This document shows, piece after piece, positions 24,917-33,717 of a DNA stretch of 39,932 nucleotides. This DNA comes from Chlorobiota bacterium (GTDB lineage: Bacteria; Bacteroidota; Bacteroidia; Bacteroidales; JAADGE01), in the NCBI GenBank assembly GCA_013153865.1, contig JAADDR010000104.1, forward strand, positions 1 to 39,932, in the 5' to 3' direction. Every line of letters begins with the position of its first letter. Position 1 is the stretch's first letter. The notes below the pieces were generated by a model. The model searched no databases. It saw only the letters and a list, made by a program, of their open reading frames with translations, and was not told the DNA's origin. The position numbers and the translations under genes are program-made.

Positions 24917-24924
24917 CACGTAAG

Positions 24925-26901
24925 ATGATATTAAAAAGAACAACGGCGGTTTTATTTTGTGTTTTATTTTCTTGCAAACTTTTTTCGCAAGTTTCGGTAC
25001 CTCTGCCCCGGGAAGACAAACGTTTCTGGCAACCTTTGTCTTTCTTCGGAGAATTTAGAACATTCTCTAAGTTCAGACAAAAAGAAATACATACCGGATA
25101 TTTAGACGATACTCAAAGCAGTTCGCAATTTTCCGCAGGAATCTTAATTTGTTCGCAAAGTTATTTTTGGCACCCCGATTTTTTATTGCTTGATGTGGAA
25201 ACCGAATATAATCCCGATATTATAAAAGAAAATTATATTGTTATACCCGATCGTTCGGAGACAAGAACTTTAAAACGTTTAAAACTTAAAACAACTTTTT
25301 TCAATACCAAAGTGATTTCTTTAAACGCTTATGCAGATTTGGCGGAAACATACGGAAACAGAGATAATATTACCGACATTAAAATAAACTCGGAGCGTAA
25401 AGGTGCTGTGATGAGTTTTGCAAATAAAGTGTTGCCGGTAAATTTCTCGCTGAATAAAATAAGTATGAAAGAGGAAGAAACAGAAACAGGAAAAACTCTA
25501 AATACCGACAGACTTAACTTTACGGGCAAAATATCAAAATCATTTTATTCAAACGATAATCACGGATTGTCATACTCGCATAACGAATACGATTATGATT
25601 ATACCGACACGGAAAAAACGCGTATATTTTCGGATTATATTACCCTTAACGACAATTTTAATTTTGATTCCGAAAAGAAATATAATTTTCGATCCCGTAT
25701 ATCATATCAAAAACAAAGAGGATCAGTCAGATTCTCGCAATTTATCGCCGACGAATACCTGACTCTGAAATTACCCGGAAATTTAACTTTCATTGCAAAT
25801 TACGATTTTGTCGATTCGGACAATGAAAATCTGACATCAAAAAAACATAACATTAAAACCGATTTACACCATAAATTATTTTCGAGTTTGAACTCCGGTA
25901 TTTTTTATGAATACAGAAATTTCTCACATAATTCTTACGGCGAATATTCTAATATTTTCGGAACTGACATTCATTATACGAAAAAAATCCCTTTAAAAGG
26001 ACGACTGAATATTTCTTACAATTACAGAAGACAGAATTTCAGGACGCAAAACGAACCCCTGAACATACGCATATTCGACGAAAACCATGTTCTTACCGAC
26101 GGAGAAATTACTTTGCTAAACAGACCTTATGTCGATATAAATTCTGTTACGGTAACAGATGCAACCGGAACATTTGTTTATCGTAAAGATTTTGATTACA
26201 TGCTTGTCGAAAGAGGCGCATATGTGGAAATTCTGAGATTTCCCGGAGGTCAAATACAAAATAATCAAGCAATATCGGTTGATTATACGGTTCGTTTACC
26301 GGAAACATACGGATATGATTTGAACTTTAACGGATATGCATCCGACATTAATTTATGGAACGGGCTGATTCAAATTTATTTTAACGTTGCTTTACAGAAC
26401 TATAAAAACATGTTCAATGCCGATGCTTTGGTACTAAACAGGTTTACTCAATATAAATACGGAATACGCACGGATGTTAAATTTGCTTCTTGCGGTATCG
26501 AGTTCGATAATTACGACAGTAATATAATGCCCTATAACTCGGTAAGATATTATTTAAACTTGCAAAAAAACATTAACAAAAAACTCATTATTTCCCTCAA
26601 CGGCAGTATTCTCGACTATTATTTTACAGATAACGATATTAACAACATATATTCCGATATATCTGCAAAAGTTGCATATATGATTACGGAATATCTAAGA
26701 CTTAATCTGGAAACATCTTATAGAAATCAAAAAGGAACAGGTATAGACTTAGAATTATTATTCGCAAAAACAGAAGTTGTAATCAGACTCCGCAAACTTT
26801 ATTTTTCGGCAGGTTTCGAAAGATATAATCGTAACTTTTTGGGAGATATTAATAACTACAACGGTATATTCTTTAAAATGATAAGAAAATTCCGTACTTA
26901 A
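24925..26901 (+). CDS. Outer-membrane beta-barrel, candidate porin of a porin-cytochrome conduit
   Basis: The 658-residue protein has a signal peptide (cut after LFSQ) and then alternating polar/aromatic strands across its whole length, such as FTGKISKSFYSNDNHGLSYS and LKGRLNISYNYRRQNF. The terminal residues (NGIFFKMIRKFRT) form a last strand but do not end in the usual aromatic. An apparent Ig-like insert at about 388-455 (RPYVDINSVTVTDATG, then QAISVDYTV) sits between barrel halves. There are no haem motifs. MtrB, PioB and Geobacter OmbB are barrels that sheath a multihaem protein. This one is not clearly their homologue by eye, but its place between 9-haem and 15-haem genes makes it the likely functional equivalent. 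Confidence 0.8.
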   Translation: MILKRTTAVLFCVLFSCKLFSQVSVPLPREDKRFWQPLSFFGEFRTFSKFRQKEIHTGYLDDTQSSSQFSAGILICSQSYFWHPDFLLLDVETEYNPDIIKENYIVIPDRSETRTLKRLKLKTTFFNTKVISLNAYADLAETYGNRDNITDIKINSERKGAVMSFANKVLPVNFSLNKISMKEEETETGKTLNTDRLNFTGKISKSFYSNDNHGLSYSHNEYDYDYTDTEKTRIFSDYITLNDNFNFDSEKKYNFRSRISYQKQRGSVRFSQFIADEYLTLKLPGNLTFIANYDFVDSDNENLTSKKHNIKTDLHHKLFSSLNSGIFYEYRNFSHNSYGEYSNIFGTDIHYTKKIPLKGRLNISYNYRRQNFRTQNEPLNIRIFDENHVLTDGEITLLNRPYVDINSVTVTDATGTFVYRKDFDYMLVERGAYVEILRFPGGQIQNNQAISVDYTVRLPETYGYDLNFNGYASDINLWNGLIQIYFNVALQNYKNMFNADALVLNRFTQYKYGIRTDVKFASCGIEFDNYDSNIMPYNSVRYYLNLQKNINKKLIISLNGSILDYYFTDNDINNIYSDISAKVAYMITEYLRLNLETSYRNQKGTGIDLELLFAKTEVVIRLRKLYFSAGFERYNRNFLGDINNYNGIFFKMIRKFRT

Positions 26902-26934
26902 AAACTTTATTAAGACATTAAAAACAGAAAAACA

Positions 26935-28287
26935 ATGAAGTTCATATATAAAATACCGATTGTTATATCGCTGGCAATACCTGTAATCTATAATTCAACC
27001 GGTAATTTAAAGAATAATATTACCTCTGTAAATTTATATGATAATACGGCATCCGAAAGAGAATGCGTATTCTGTCACAGTAATATCGTTAAGCACAAAG
27101 TTTTACACCCGCCTGCCGAAAGCGACTGCGAGTTTTGTCATAAAAGCACGGGTAATAAACATCCGAGAGTAAAACTCAAAGGATTTGTTACGGCTGAAAA
27201 AATGCCGGATTTATGTTATATGTGCCACGACCGAAATAATCGTAAATATATTCACAAACCCGTTAAAAACGGTAAATGCATAACCTGTCATTCTCCTCAC
27301 GGCTCCGAAAATCCTTATATGCTGCTAAATTACGGAAACTCCGAAGAATGCTTAAAATGCCATGATTTAAAAATCGAAAAAAATATACATCCGCCTCTCG
27401 AACTCGACGGATGCGCTTCCTGTCACGATGCTCATCAATCCGATTACCCTAAACTGCTTGTAAAAAAACAAACCGATTTATGTGCGGAATGCCACGATGA
27501 TATTAAAAACGAACTTAAAGAAACGCACAAACATCCTCCTTTTGAAGATGATTGCTTTAATTGCCATACTCCTCACAGTTCCGACAAATCTTTTTTACTT
27601 ACGGCATCTTTGCCCGGCTTATGTTTTTCATGCCATGACGAAATAAAAGAAAAACTGGAAACATCCGAAAATATTCACCTCGTAACCGAAGACAAATACA
27701 CTTGCGGTAAATGTCATTCGCCGCATGCAAGTTCTGATAACTTCGAATTAATTAAAAATGCCGATAATCTTTGTCTGAGTTGTCATAACAAAGAAATTAA
27801 AACCGGAACAAAGATAATTCGCAACATTGACAAAGACATTAAAAACTCGAATTACAAACATGCGGCTCTTGAAAACGGTTGCACGGGATGCCACAATCCG
27901 CATGCGTCAGATTATAACAATTTACTTACATATTCATTCCCCGAAAATATATACGTAAAAGCATCAATCGATAAATTCGAACTGTGTTTTAATTGTCACG
28001 ACGAAGCTTTATTGAACAATGCTCGCACGAAAACCGCAACATCTTTCAGAAACGGAGATAACAATTTGCACTATTTGCACATAAACGGAGATAAAGGCAG
28101 AAACTGCAGCGTATGTCATGATATTCACGCATCCGACGACAAATTTCTAATTAAACAAAAAACTGTTTTCGGAGAATGGCTTATGCCTTTAAACTTTACA
28201 AGTTCGGAAAACGGCGGCTCATGCAGAACGGGCTGTCACGAAAAAAAAGAATATAACCGCATAAATCCGGTAAAATACGGATTGTAA
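26935..28287 (+). CDS. 15-haem c-type cytochrome of the barrel cluster
   Basis: The 450-residue protein begins with a hydrophobic signal (KIPIVISLAIPVIYNS). It carries 14 CXXCH motifs and one CX3CH, CRTGCH, near its C-terminus. The body is a string of doubled-CXXCH repeats (CHSPHGS, CHDAHQS, CHTPHSS, CHSPHAS, CHNPHAS, CHDIHAS), each followed by a short spacer and a second haem motif. The end, LNFTSSENGGSCRTGCH, parallels the CX3CH ends of the 12-haem and 20-haem proteins. It follows the barrel gene by 33 bases and precedes the first membrane cytochrome by 34. A periplasmic wire or the extracellular cap of the barrel complex are both possible. Confidence 0.92.
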   Translation: MKFIYKIPIVISLAIPVIYNSTGNLKNNITSVNLYDNTASERECVFCHSNIVKHKVLHPPAESDCEFCHKSTGNKHPRVKLKGFVTAEKMPDLCYMCHDRNNRKYIHKPVKNGKCITCHSPHGSENPYMLLNYGNSEECLKCHDLKIEKNIHPPLELDGCASCHDAHQSDYPKLLVKKQTDLCAECHDDIKNELKETHKHPPFEDDCFNCHTPHSSDKSFLLTASLPGLCFSCHDEIKEKLETSENIHLVTEDKYTCGKCHSPHASSDNFELIKNADNLCLSCHNKEIKTGTKIIRNIDKDIKNSNYKHAALENGCTGCHNPHASDYNNLLTYSFPENIYVKASIDKFELCFNCHDEALLNNARTKTATSFRNGDNNLHYLHINGDKGRNCSVCHDIHASDDKFLIKQKTVFGEWLMPLNFTSSENGGSCRTGCHEKKEYNRINPVKYGL

Positions 28288-28321
28288 AAATAAATACGTA
28301 AAAACTCTTAAAAATTATAAT

Positions 28322-30784
28322 ATGCCTGATATAAGAAATTTACTGATAACGGTTTTACTCTTATTTATTGGTTGCCCGAAAACAAACGCACAAACAAACG
28401 AAGATTGCATGATGTGTCATGAAGATAAAGATTTAAAGACGGAGCGATACGGAAAAACAATATCCGTATATGTTAATTCAGCCGCACTTCTGAATTCCGT
28501 TCACAAAGAACTAAAATGTATCGCATGCCACGACGACCTTGAAGGAAGTGATTTTCCGCATGACAAAAATTTAAAAAAAGTAGATTGCGGATCTTGTCAT
28601 GCAGGATATGCGGAACAAGTTAAAAATGATATTCACTTTGTTCTGATGAAGTATTCTTGCGACAACAAACCCTCGTGTAAAACATGCCATAACACCCATA
28701 ATATCAAAAAACCTTCGAAAGTTAAAAACAAATCAAAAGAATTTTGCGGAAAATGTCACGAAAAAAACGTATTGTCGGCATCTTATCATACAAATAAAGA
28801 AATAAATAATTCGTGTAAAGAATGCCATAAAGAAAAAGCTTATGCCGGAGAATTGAAAAAATCGGTTCACGAAAAACTTACTTGTGCAAACTGCCACGGT
28901 TTTGCAGCCGATAATTTATCTCTGCATCAAAAAGGCAATCCGAAAAATAAAACGGCTGATTGCTATGTATGCCATAACAAAGAAGCCGAAGAACATAAAG
29001 AAAGTATTCACGGAGTATCTTTGGAAAAAGGAATAGACGATGCGGCAAAATGTTGGGATTGCCACGGTTCGCATGCTATCCTTAAAGTATCTTCGGACAG
29101 CAGCTCTGCAAATCCCGAAAACTTGGTAAAAACTTGCGGAAAATGCCACGACAATTCGGATTTTGCGGAAAAACATCTTTTGTCTGTTAAAAATCCGTGC
29201 CGTTTATATTCCTCGTCCGTTCATAACAAATTATTAAAAGCGGGAAATAAAAATGCTCCGAGTTGTATTAATTGCCACGGTGTTCACAATATAAAAAACA
29301 GATTACAGGAAAATTCTTCCATTTCAAGTTTCAGAGTGTCGCATACTTGCGCAAAATGTCATAAAAAAGAAGCTTACGAATACGAACGTTCAATACACTA
29401 CATTGCCGTAAAAAAAGGAATAAGAGAAGCCCCGACATGTAACGACTGCCACAGCGAACATGCAGTTATGCCGGTTGATTCCGCAGGCAGAGAAGCAGCA
29501 AAAAAAATACAGGATAATACATGCTTGGTTTGTCACGAAAATTTAATATTAGCCGAAAGATACGGTATGCAGGAAAATAATGTTTCCGCATATAAAGACA
29601 GTTATCACGGCTTGGCATCTTCTTTCGGTAACAATAAGGCGGCAATGTGTGTAGATTGCCACGGCATTCATAAAATATTACCCGCATATTCCGACGAATC
29701 TTCCATAAATCCGGAAAACCTTACAAACACATGCAAAAAATGCCACCCCGAAGCAACCGACGTATTTGCCCGCAGCTATTCTCATGTTAGCGTAAACAAA
29801 GATTCGGCAAAACTGATAGAAACAATAGTTCGCATAATATACCTGTGGCTTATAATCGTTGTAATAGGAGGAATGATTATACACAATGTTATTATCTTTG
29901 TTCACGACCTGAAAGAAAAACGCAATAAAGAGAAAAAACAAATTCGCATAACAAGATTTACTGCTAACGAATTACTGCAACATCTTTTTTTACTGGTATC
30001 TTTTATTTTTCTTGCCGTTTCCGGATTTTTACTTAAATATTCACAATCTCCGGTAGCCGATGCTTTACGGTATATGGGCTTCGACGAACATACCCGCCGT
30101 ATTGTTCACAGAGTTGCGGCTTCGGTAATGTTTTCGGTATCGCTTTACCACGTCGTTTATTTAATCGCAACGCACAGAGGACGCTCGCTTTTAAGAGCAT
30201 TACTGCCTAAACCCGGCGACCTGAAAACTGCCGGACAAAACATAATGTATTATCTCGGAATACGAAAAAAACATCCCGATTTTGAAAACTTCAATTATAT
30301 CGAAAAAGCGGAATATTGGGCTCTCATCTGGGGTGCCGTAGTTATGGGACTTACCGGATTTTTCTTGTGGTTTCCGACTCTCGTAGGAGATTGGGCTCCG
30401 GTTTGGCTTATAAAAGTAAGCGAAATAATACATTTTTTCGAGGCAATATTAGCTACTCTCGCAATTATTGTTTGGCACTGGTTTTTCGTAATGTTCAGAC
30501 CGAAAGAATACCCTTTGAATTTTGCATGCGTTGACGGACTAATGACCCTTGAAACATATAAAGAAGAACATAAACTTACATTTAAAAAAGTTGTGGCGGA
30601 ATGGGTTAAACTAAAAACCGGAAAGAAAAAAAGAATGAGTGATTTTACTGAACGATTTATCAATGCCGTAAAGAAAAACGGGATCGATCCCGATATGTTT
30701 TTTGTAAATGAAATTAAAAATGACGATGAACTGAAAAAATATTTGAAAGAAAATAATATTGAATATAATTCCTTAATTAAATAA
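28322..30784 (+). CDS. CbcL-like fusion: 16-haem cytochrome c plus membrane cytochrome b
   Basis: The 820-residue protein has a signal peptide (cut near TNAQ) and a periplasmic domain to about residue 490 with 16 CXXCH motifs. A membrane domain (about 498-725) follows, with five or six spans. His residues placed for b-type haem ligation include those in LLQHLFLL, RIVHRVAAS, LYHVVYL, EIIHFFEA and VWHWFFVM. The C-terminus is a Lys-rich cytoplasmic tail. Geobacter CbcL has the same order: multihaem c domain, then a HydC/FdnI-like cytochrome b, and it oxidises menaquinol. By analogy this is the inner-membrane entry point for electrons. No catalytic partner subunit is encoded nearby. It is followed four bases later by a paralogue. 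Confidence 0.9.
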   Translation: MPDIRNLLITVLLLFIGCPKTNAQTNEDCMMCHEDKDLKTERYGKTISVYVNSAALLNSVHKELKCIACHDDLEGSDFPHDKNLKKVDCGSCHAGYAEQVKNDIHFVLMKYSCDNKPSCKTCHNTHNIKKPSKVKNKSKEFCGKCHEKNVLSASYHTNKEINNSCKECHKEKAYAGELKKSVHEKLTCANCHGFAADNLSLHQKGNPKNKTADCYVCHNKEAEEHKESIHGVSLEKGIDDAAKCWDCHGSHAILKVSSDSSSANPENLVKTCGKCHDNSDFAEKHLLSVKNPCRLYSSSVHNKLLKAGNKNAPSCINCHGVHNIKNRLQENSSISSFRVSHTCAKCHKKEAYEYERSIHYIAVKKGIREAPTCNDCHSEHAVMPVDSAGREAAKKIQDNTCLVCHENLILAERYGMQENNVSAYKDSYHGLASSFGNNKAAMCVDCHGIHKILPAYSDESSINPENLTNTCKKCHPEATDVFARSYSHVSVNKDSAKLIETIVRIIYLWLIIVVIGGMIIHNVIIFVHDLKEKRNKEKKQIRITRFTANELLQHLFLLVSFIFLAVSGFLLKYSQSPVADALRYMGFDEHTRRIVHRVAASVMFSVSLYHVVYLIATHRGRSLLRALLPKPGDLKTAGQNIMYYLGIRKKHPDFENFNYIEKAEYWALIWGAVVMGLTGFFLWFPTLVGDWAPVWLIKVSEIIHFFEAILATLAIIVWHWFFVMFRPKEYPLNFACVDGLMTLETYKEEHKLTFKKVVAEWVKLKTGKKKRMSDFTERFINAVKKNGIDPDMFFVNEIKNDDELKKYLKENNIEYNSLIK

Positions 30785-30788
30785 AACC

Positions 30789-33569
30789 ATGAATATTGCC
30801 GAAAATAATTTAAGATTATTATTTATTCCTTTAATGTTTTTAATGTCGGTTACGGGTATTTACGCACAAACCGACGAAGATTGTATGATGTGCCATGAAG
30901 ACAGGTATCTGGTACGCTCCGGAAACGGCAGAAAAACTTCTTTGTTCGTTAATCTGAATATCCTTAAACAATCATCACATAAAAACGTAAAATGTATTAA
31001 ATGCCACGAAGATGCAAACGTATCGGATTTTCCGCACGCAAAAAATCTGAAAAACGTAAACTGCGGCAAATGTCATAAAAAAGAAAATAAAGACTTCTAT
31101 TCAGGAATTCACGGCAAAAAATTGCTTGAAAACGATTTGTATGCTCCTTCGTGCAAAGAATGTCACGGAACTCACAATATTTATCCCCCCGGAAACGAAA
31201 AATCATTAACTTATAAAATGAATATTCCCGCATTATGCGGTAAATGTCACAGAGAAGGAGCACCGGTACAAAGAGTTTATAAAATATCAGAACATAATAT
31301 ACTTGAAAATTACAGTCAAAGTATTCACGGAAAAGGACTTTTCGCGAGCGGATTAATAGTTACGGCAACATGCAACAATTGTCACGGAAATCATGAAATT
31401 TTACCGCATACCGACAAAAAATCTTCCGTTGCGCCGGGTAATATTGCTGCTACCTGTATGAAATGCCATACTAAGATAGACGATGTACATAAAAAGGTTA
31501 TAAATAAAACACTTTGGCAAACAAATCCCGATGTTATTCCGTCTTGCTCGAATTGCCACCCGCCGCATATTGTTAAAATTACCGATACAGCAAGTGTAAT
31601 GTCGGATGCATCATGTCTTAAGTGTCACGGAAAAAAAGATCTTTATAAAGAATCAAAAGGAAAAAAAATATCTTTGTATGTAGAACATTCCGATATAAAT
31701 AATTATGCGCATGCGGGTATAACATGTGTGAAATGCCATTCGGATATTCGCAAAGAAGGAGACTCTGTTTTGTGTAATAACAGTCCTAAAACAGATTGCT
31801 CAAATTGCCACAGAGAAATTTCGGATTTATATTTTAAAAGCGGGCACGGCACGGCATACCTTAATAAAAATAAAAATGCTCCTTACTGTACCGATTGTCA
31901 TAATACACATAAAATAAAGCGAAAAAACGATGATACTTCTCCGATATTCAGATCTGCAGTGCCGGAACTCTGCGGCTCGTGTCATAAAAAAGACGGTCAG
32001 GCAAGTAAAAATGCAGACCTTTCTGAAAAATCATCATATTCCGATTATTCTAAAAGTGTTCACGGCAAAGGCGTAACCGAAAAAGGTTTGCTGGTAAGCG
32101 CCGTATGTACCGATTGTCATACGGCTCATTACGAACTTAAAGCATCCGACGAAAGATCTTCTGTTTACAGAAAAAATATTCCGTCAACTTGTGCTGCCTG
32201 CCACAAAGGAATATACGACGAATACATACAAAGCGATCATGCAATTAATAAAAATGAAAATAAAAAATTCCCGGTTTGCGTAGATTGTCATTCATCTCAT
32301 GTAATATCCGACGTAAAACAGGATGCATTTATGAACGAAGTTATGAATCAATGCGGCTTATGCCATAAAGAATTAGCGGAATCTTATCTTAAAACATACC
32401 ACGGGCAGGCATATAAACTCGGATTTAAAAAATCCGCAAAATGTTCTGATTGCCACGGAGCACACAATATCTTAAATATGAATAATCCCGAATCTACAAT
32501 TAACGAAAAAAATATTGTTGCCACATGCCGCAAATGTCATAAAGACGCAAATAAAAAATTTACCGGATATTTAACTCATGCCACTCATTATAACAGAAAA
32601 AAATTTCCGCTGCTTTACTATACTTATAAAGCTATGACAGGATTATTGGTATCGGTATTTTTATTCTTCGGTATTCATACTTTACTTTGGTTTCCTAGGT
32701 CGCTTAGAGAACGAAGAAAAAAGAAACGCGTTAAAACAAAGAAAGAAACAAAATACCTGAGAAGATTTACAAAAAGCCAAAGTATAACGCATGTTTTTGT
32801 TATCGTAAGTTTTTTGGCTTTAGCTCTTACAGGTATGACTTTAAAGTTTTCGTATATGGACTGGGCAAAATTTACGGTAAAATTTTTAGGACAGGTAAAA
32901 GGTGCGGGAACCGTTCATCGCATAGGAGCAATTATTACGGCGGGATATTTTATATACCATATTTATTCGCTGGTTAAACTTAAAAAACAATCGGGGCAAA
33001 GTTTCAGAGAGTTTATTTTCGGACCGGATTCGTTAATGTTTAACAAACAAGACTTAAAAGATTTTGTAAGCTCGATAAAATGGTTTGTCGGTAAAGGTCC
33101 TAAACCGGAATACGGACGATGGACTTATTGGGAAAAATTTGATTACATGGCTGTGTTTTGGGGAGTTGCGGTAATAGGATCTTCCGGATTGATGCTTTGG
33201 TTTCCGGAATTTTTCTCTAATTTTTTGCCGGGCAGACTGATAAACGTTGCGCAAATAATTCACAGCGACGAAGCTCTGCTGGCGGTAGGATTTATTTTTA
33301 CGATTCACTTTTTTAACACACACCTGCGCCCGGAAGCATTCCCTATCGATACTGTTATATTTACGGGGCAAATGCCGCTTGAAGAATACAAAGAAGACAG
33401 AAAACGCGAATATAAAAAACTTGAAAAAAGCGGTATAATAAAACAAAAAACGGAAAAAAAACAATTTTCGGAAAAAAAGATGAAAATAATCAAGTTTTTC
33501 GGTTTCTTCTTTCTGTCTTTCGGTATTATTTTAGTAACCTTAATTATATATTCGTTATTATTCGGTTAA
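30789..33569 (+). CDS. CbcL-like fusion: 19-haem cytochrome c plus membrane cytochrome b
   Basis: The 926-residue protein has a signal peptide (cut after IYAQ), 19 CXXCH motifs up to about residue 590 and a membrane domain from about 607. His residues are seen in SITHVFVI, GTVHRIGAI, FIYHIYSL, QIIHSDEAL and FTIHFFNTH. An extra span closes the protein (about 901-925). The haem domain is internally duplicated: the start (EDCMMCHED, GRKTSLFVN, KCIKCHED) recurs at about 275-320 (ASCLKCHGK, GKKISLYVE, TCVKCHSD). It is a paralogue of the gene before it and probably a second quinol-oxidising entry point tuned to another potential. It ends the operon and the locus. Confidence 0.9.
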   Translation: MNIAENNLRLLFIPLMFLMSVTGIYAQTDEDCMMCHEDRYLVRSGNGRKTSLFVNLNILKQSSHKNVKCIKCHEDANVSDFPHAKNLKNVNCGKCHKKENKDFYSGIHGKKLLENDLYAPSCKECHGTHNIYPPGNEKSLTYKMNIPALCGKCHREGAPVQRVYKISEHNILENYSQSIHGKGLFASGLIVTATCNNCHGNHEILPHTDKKSSVAPGNIAATCMKCHTKIDDVHKKVINKTLWQTNPDVIPSCSNCHPPHIVKITDTASVMSDASCLKCHGKKDLYKESKGKKISLYVEHSDINNYAHAGITCVKCHSDIRKEGDSVLCNNSPKTDCSNCHREISDLYFKSGHGTAYLNKNKNAPYCTDCHNTHKIKRKNDDTSPIFRSAVPELCGSCHKKDGQASKNADLSEKSSYSDYSKSVHGKGVTEKGLLVSAVCTDCHTAHYELKASDERSSVYRKNIPSTCAACHKGIYDEYIQSDHAINKNENKKFPVCVDCHSSHVISDVKQDAFMNEVMNQCGLCHKELAESYLKTYHGQAYKLGFKKSAKCSDCHGAHNILNMNNPESTINEKNIVATCRKCHKDANKKFTGYLTHATHYNRKKFPLLYYTYKAMTGLLVSVFLFFGIHTLLWFPRSLRERRKKKRVKTKKETKYLRRFTKSQSITHVFVIVSFLALALTGMTLKFSYMDWAKFTVKFLGQVKGAGTVHRIGAIITAGYFIYHIYSLVKLKKQSGQSFREFIFGPDSLMFNKQDLKDFVSSIKWFVGKGPKPEYGRWTYWEKFDYMAVFWGVAVIGSSGLMLWFPEFFSNFLPGRLINVAQIIHSDEALLAVGFIFTIHFFNTHLRPEAFPIDTVIFTGQMPLEEYKEDRKREYKKLEKSGIIKQKTEKKQFSEKKMKIIKFFGFFFLSFGIILVTLIIYSLLFG

Positions 33570-33687
33570 AACAAATCATGCTGTCGTTATGTCCAGATAA
33601 TCAATCAATTATATCCTGCAATCGTATTGCCTTATATATTTGCCGTTATAAAATTTAAAATTCTGTTTTTTATTTTAAAAAAAAATG

Positions 33688-33695
33688 TAATTTTG
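33688..33695 (+). promoter_or_regulatory. -7 promoter box before the DUF177 gene
   Basis: TAATTTTG matches TAnnTTTG. A clear -33 element is missing, but T-rich sequence lies about 19 bases upstream. It ends two bases before an ATG at 33697, which argues that translation starts instead at the ATG at 33718. Confidence 0.45.
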
Positions 33696-33717
33696 CATGC
33701 TCGTTTTACCGGGAATT

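Noticed and set aside
24300..28200. Regularly spaced short repeats that might suggest a CRISPR or other repeat array
   Set aside because: The repeats are the codons of CXXCH motifs and their HNPH neighbours within coding frames; spacing and sequence vary and no cas gene is present.
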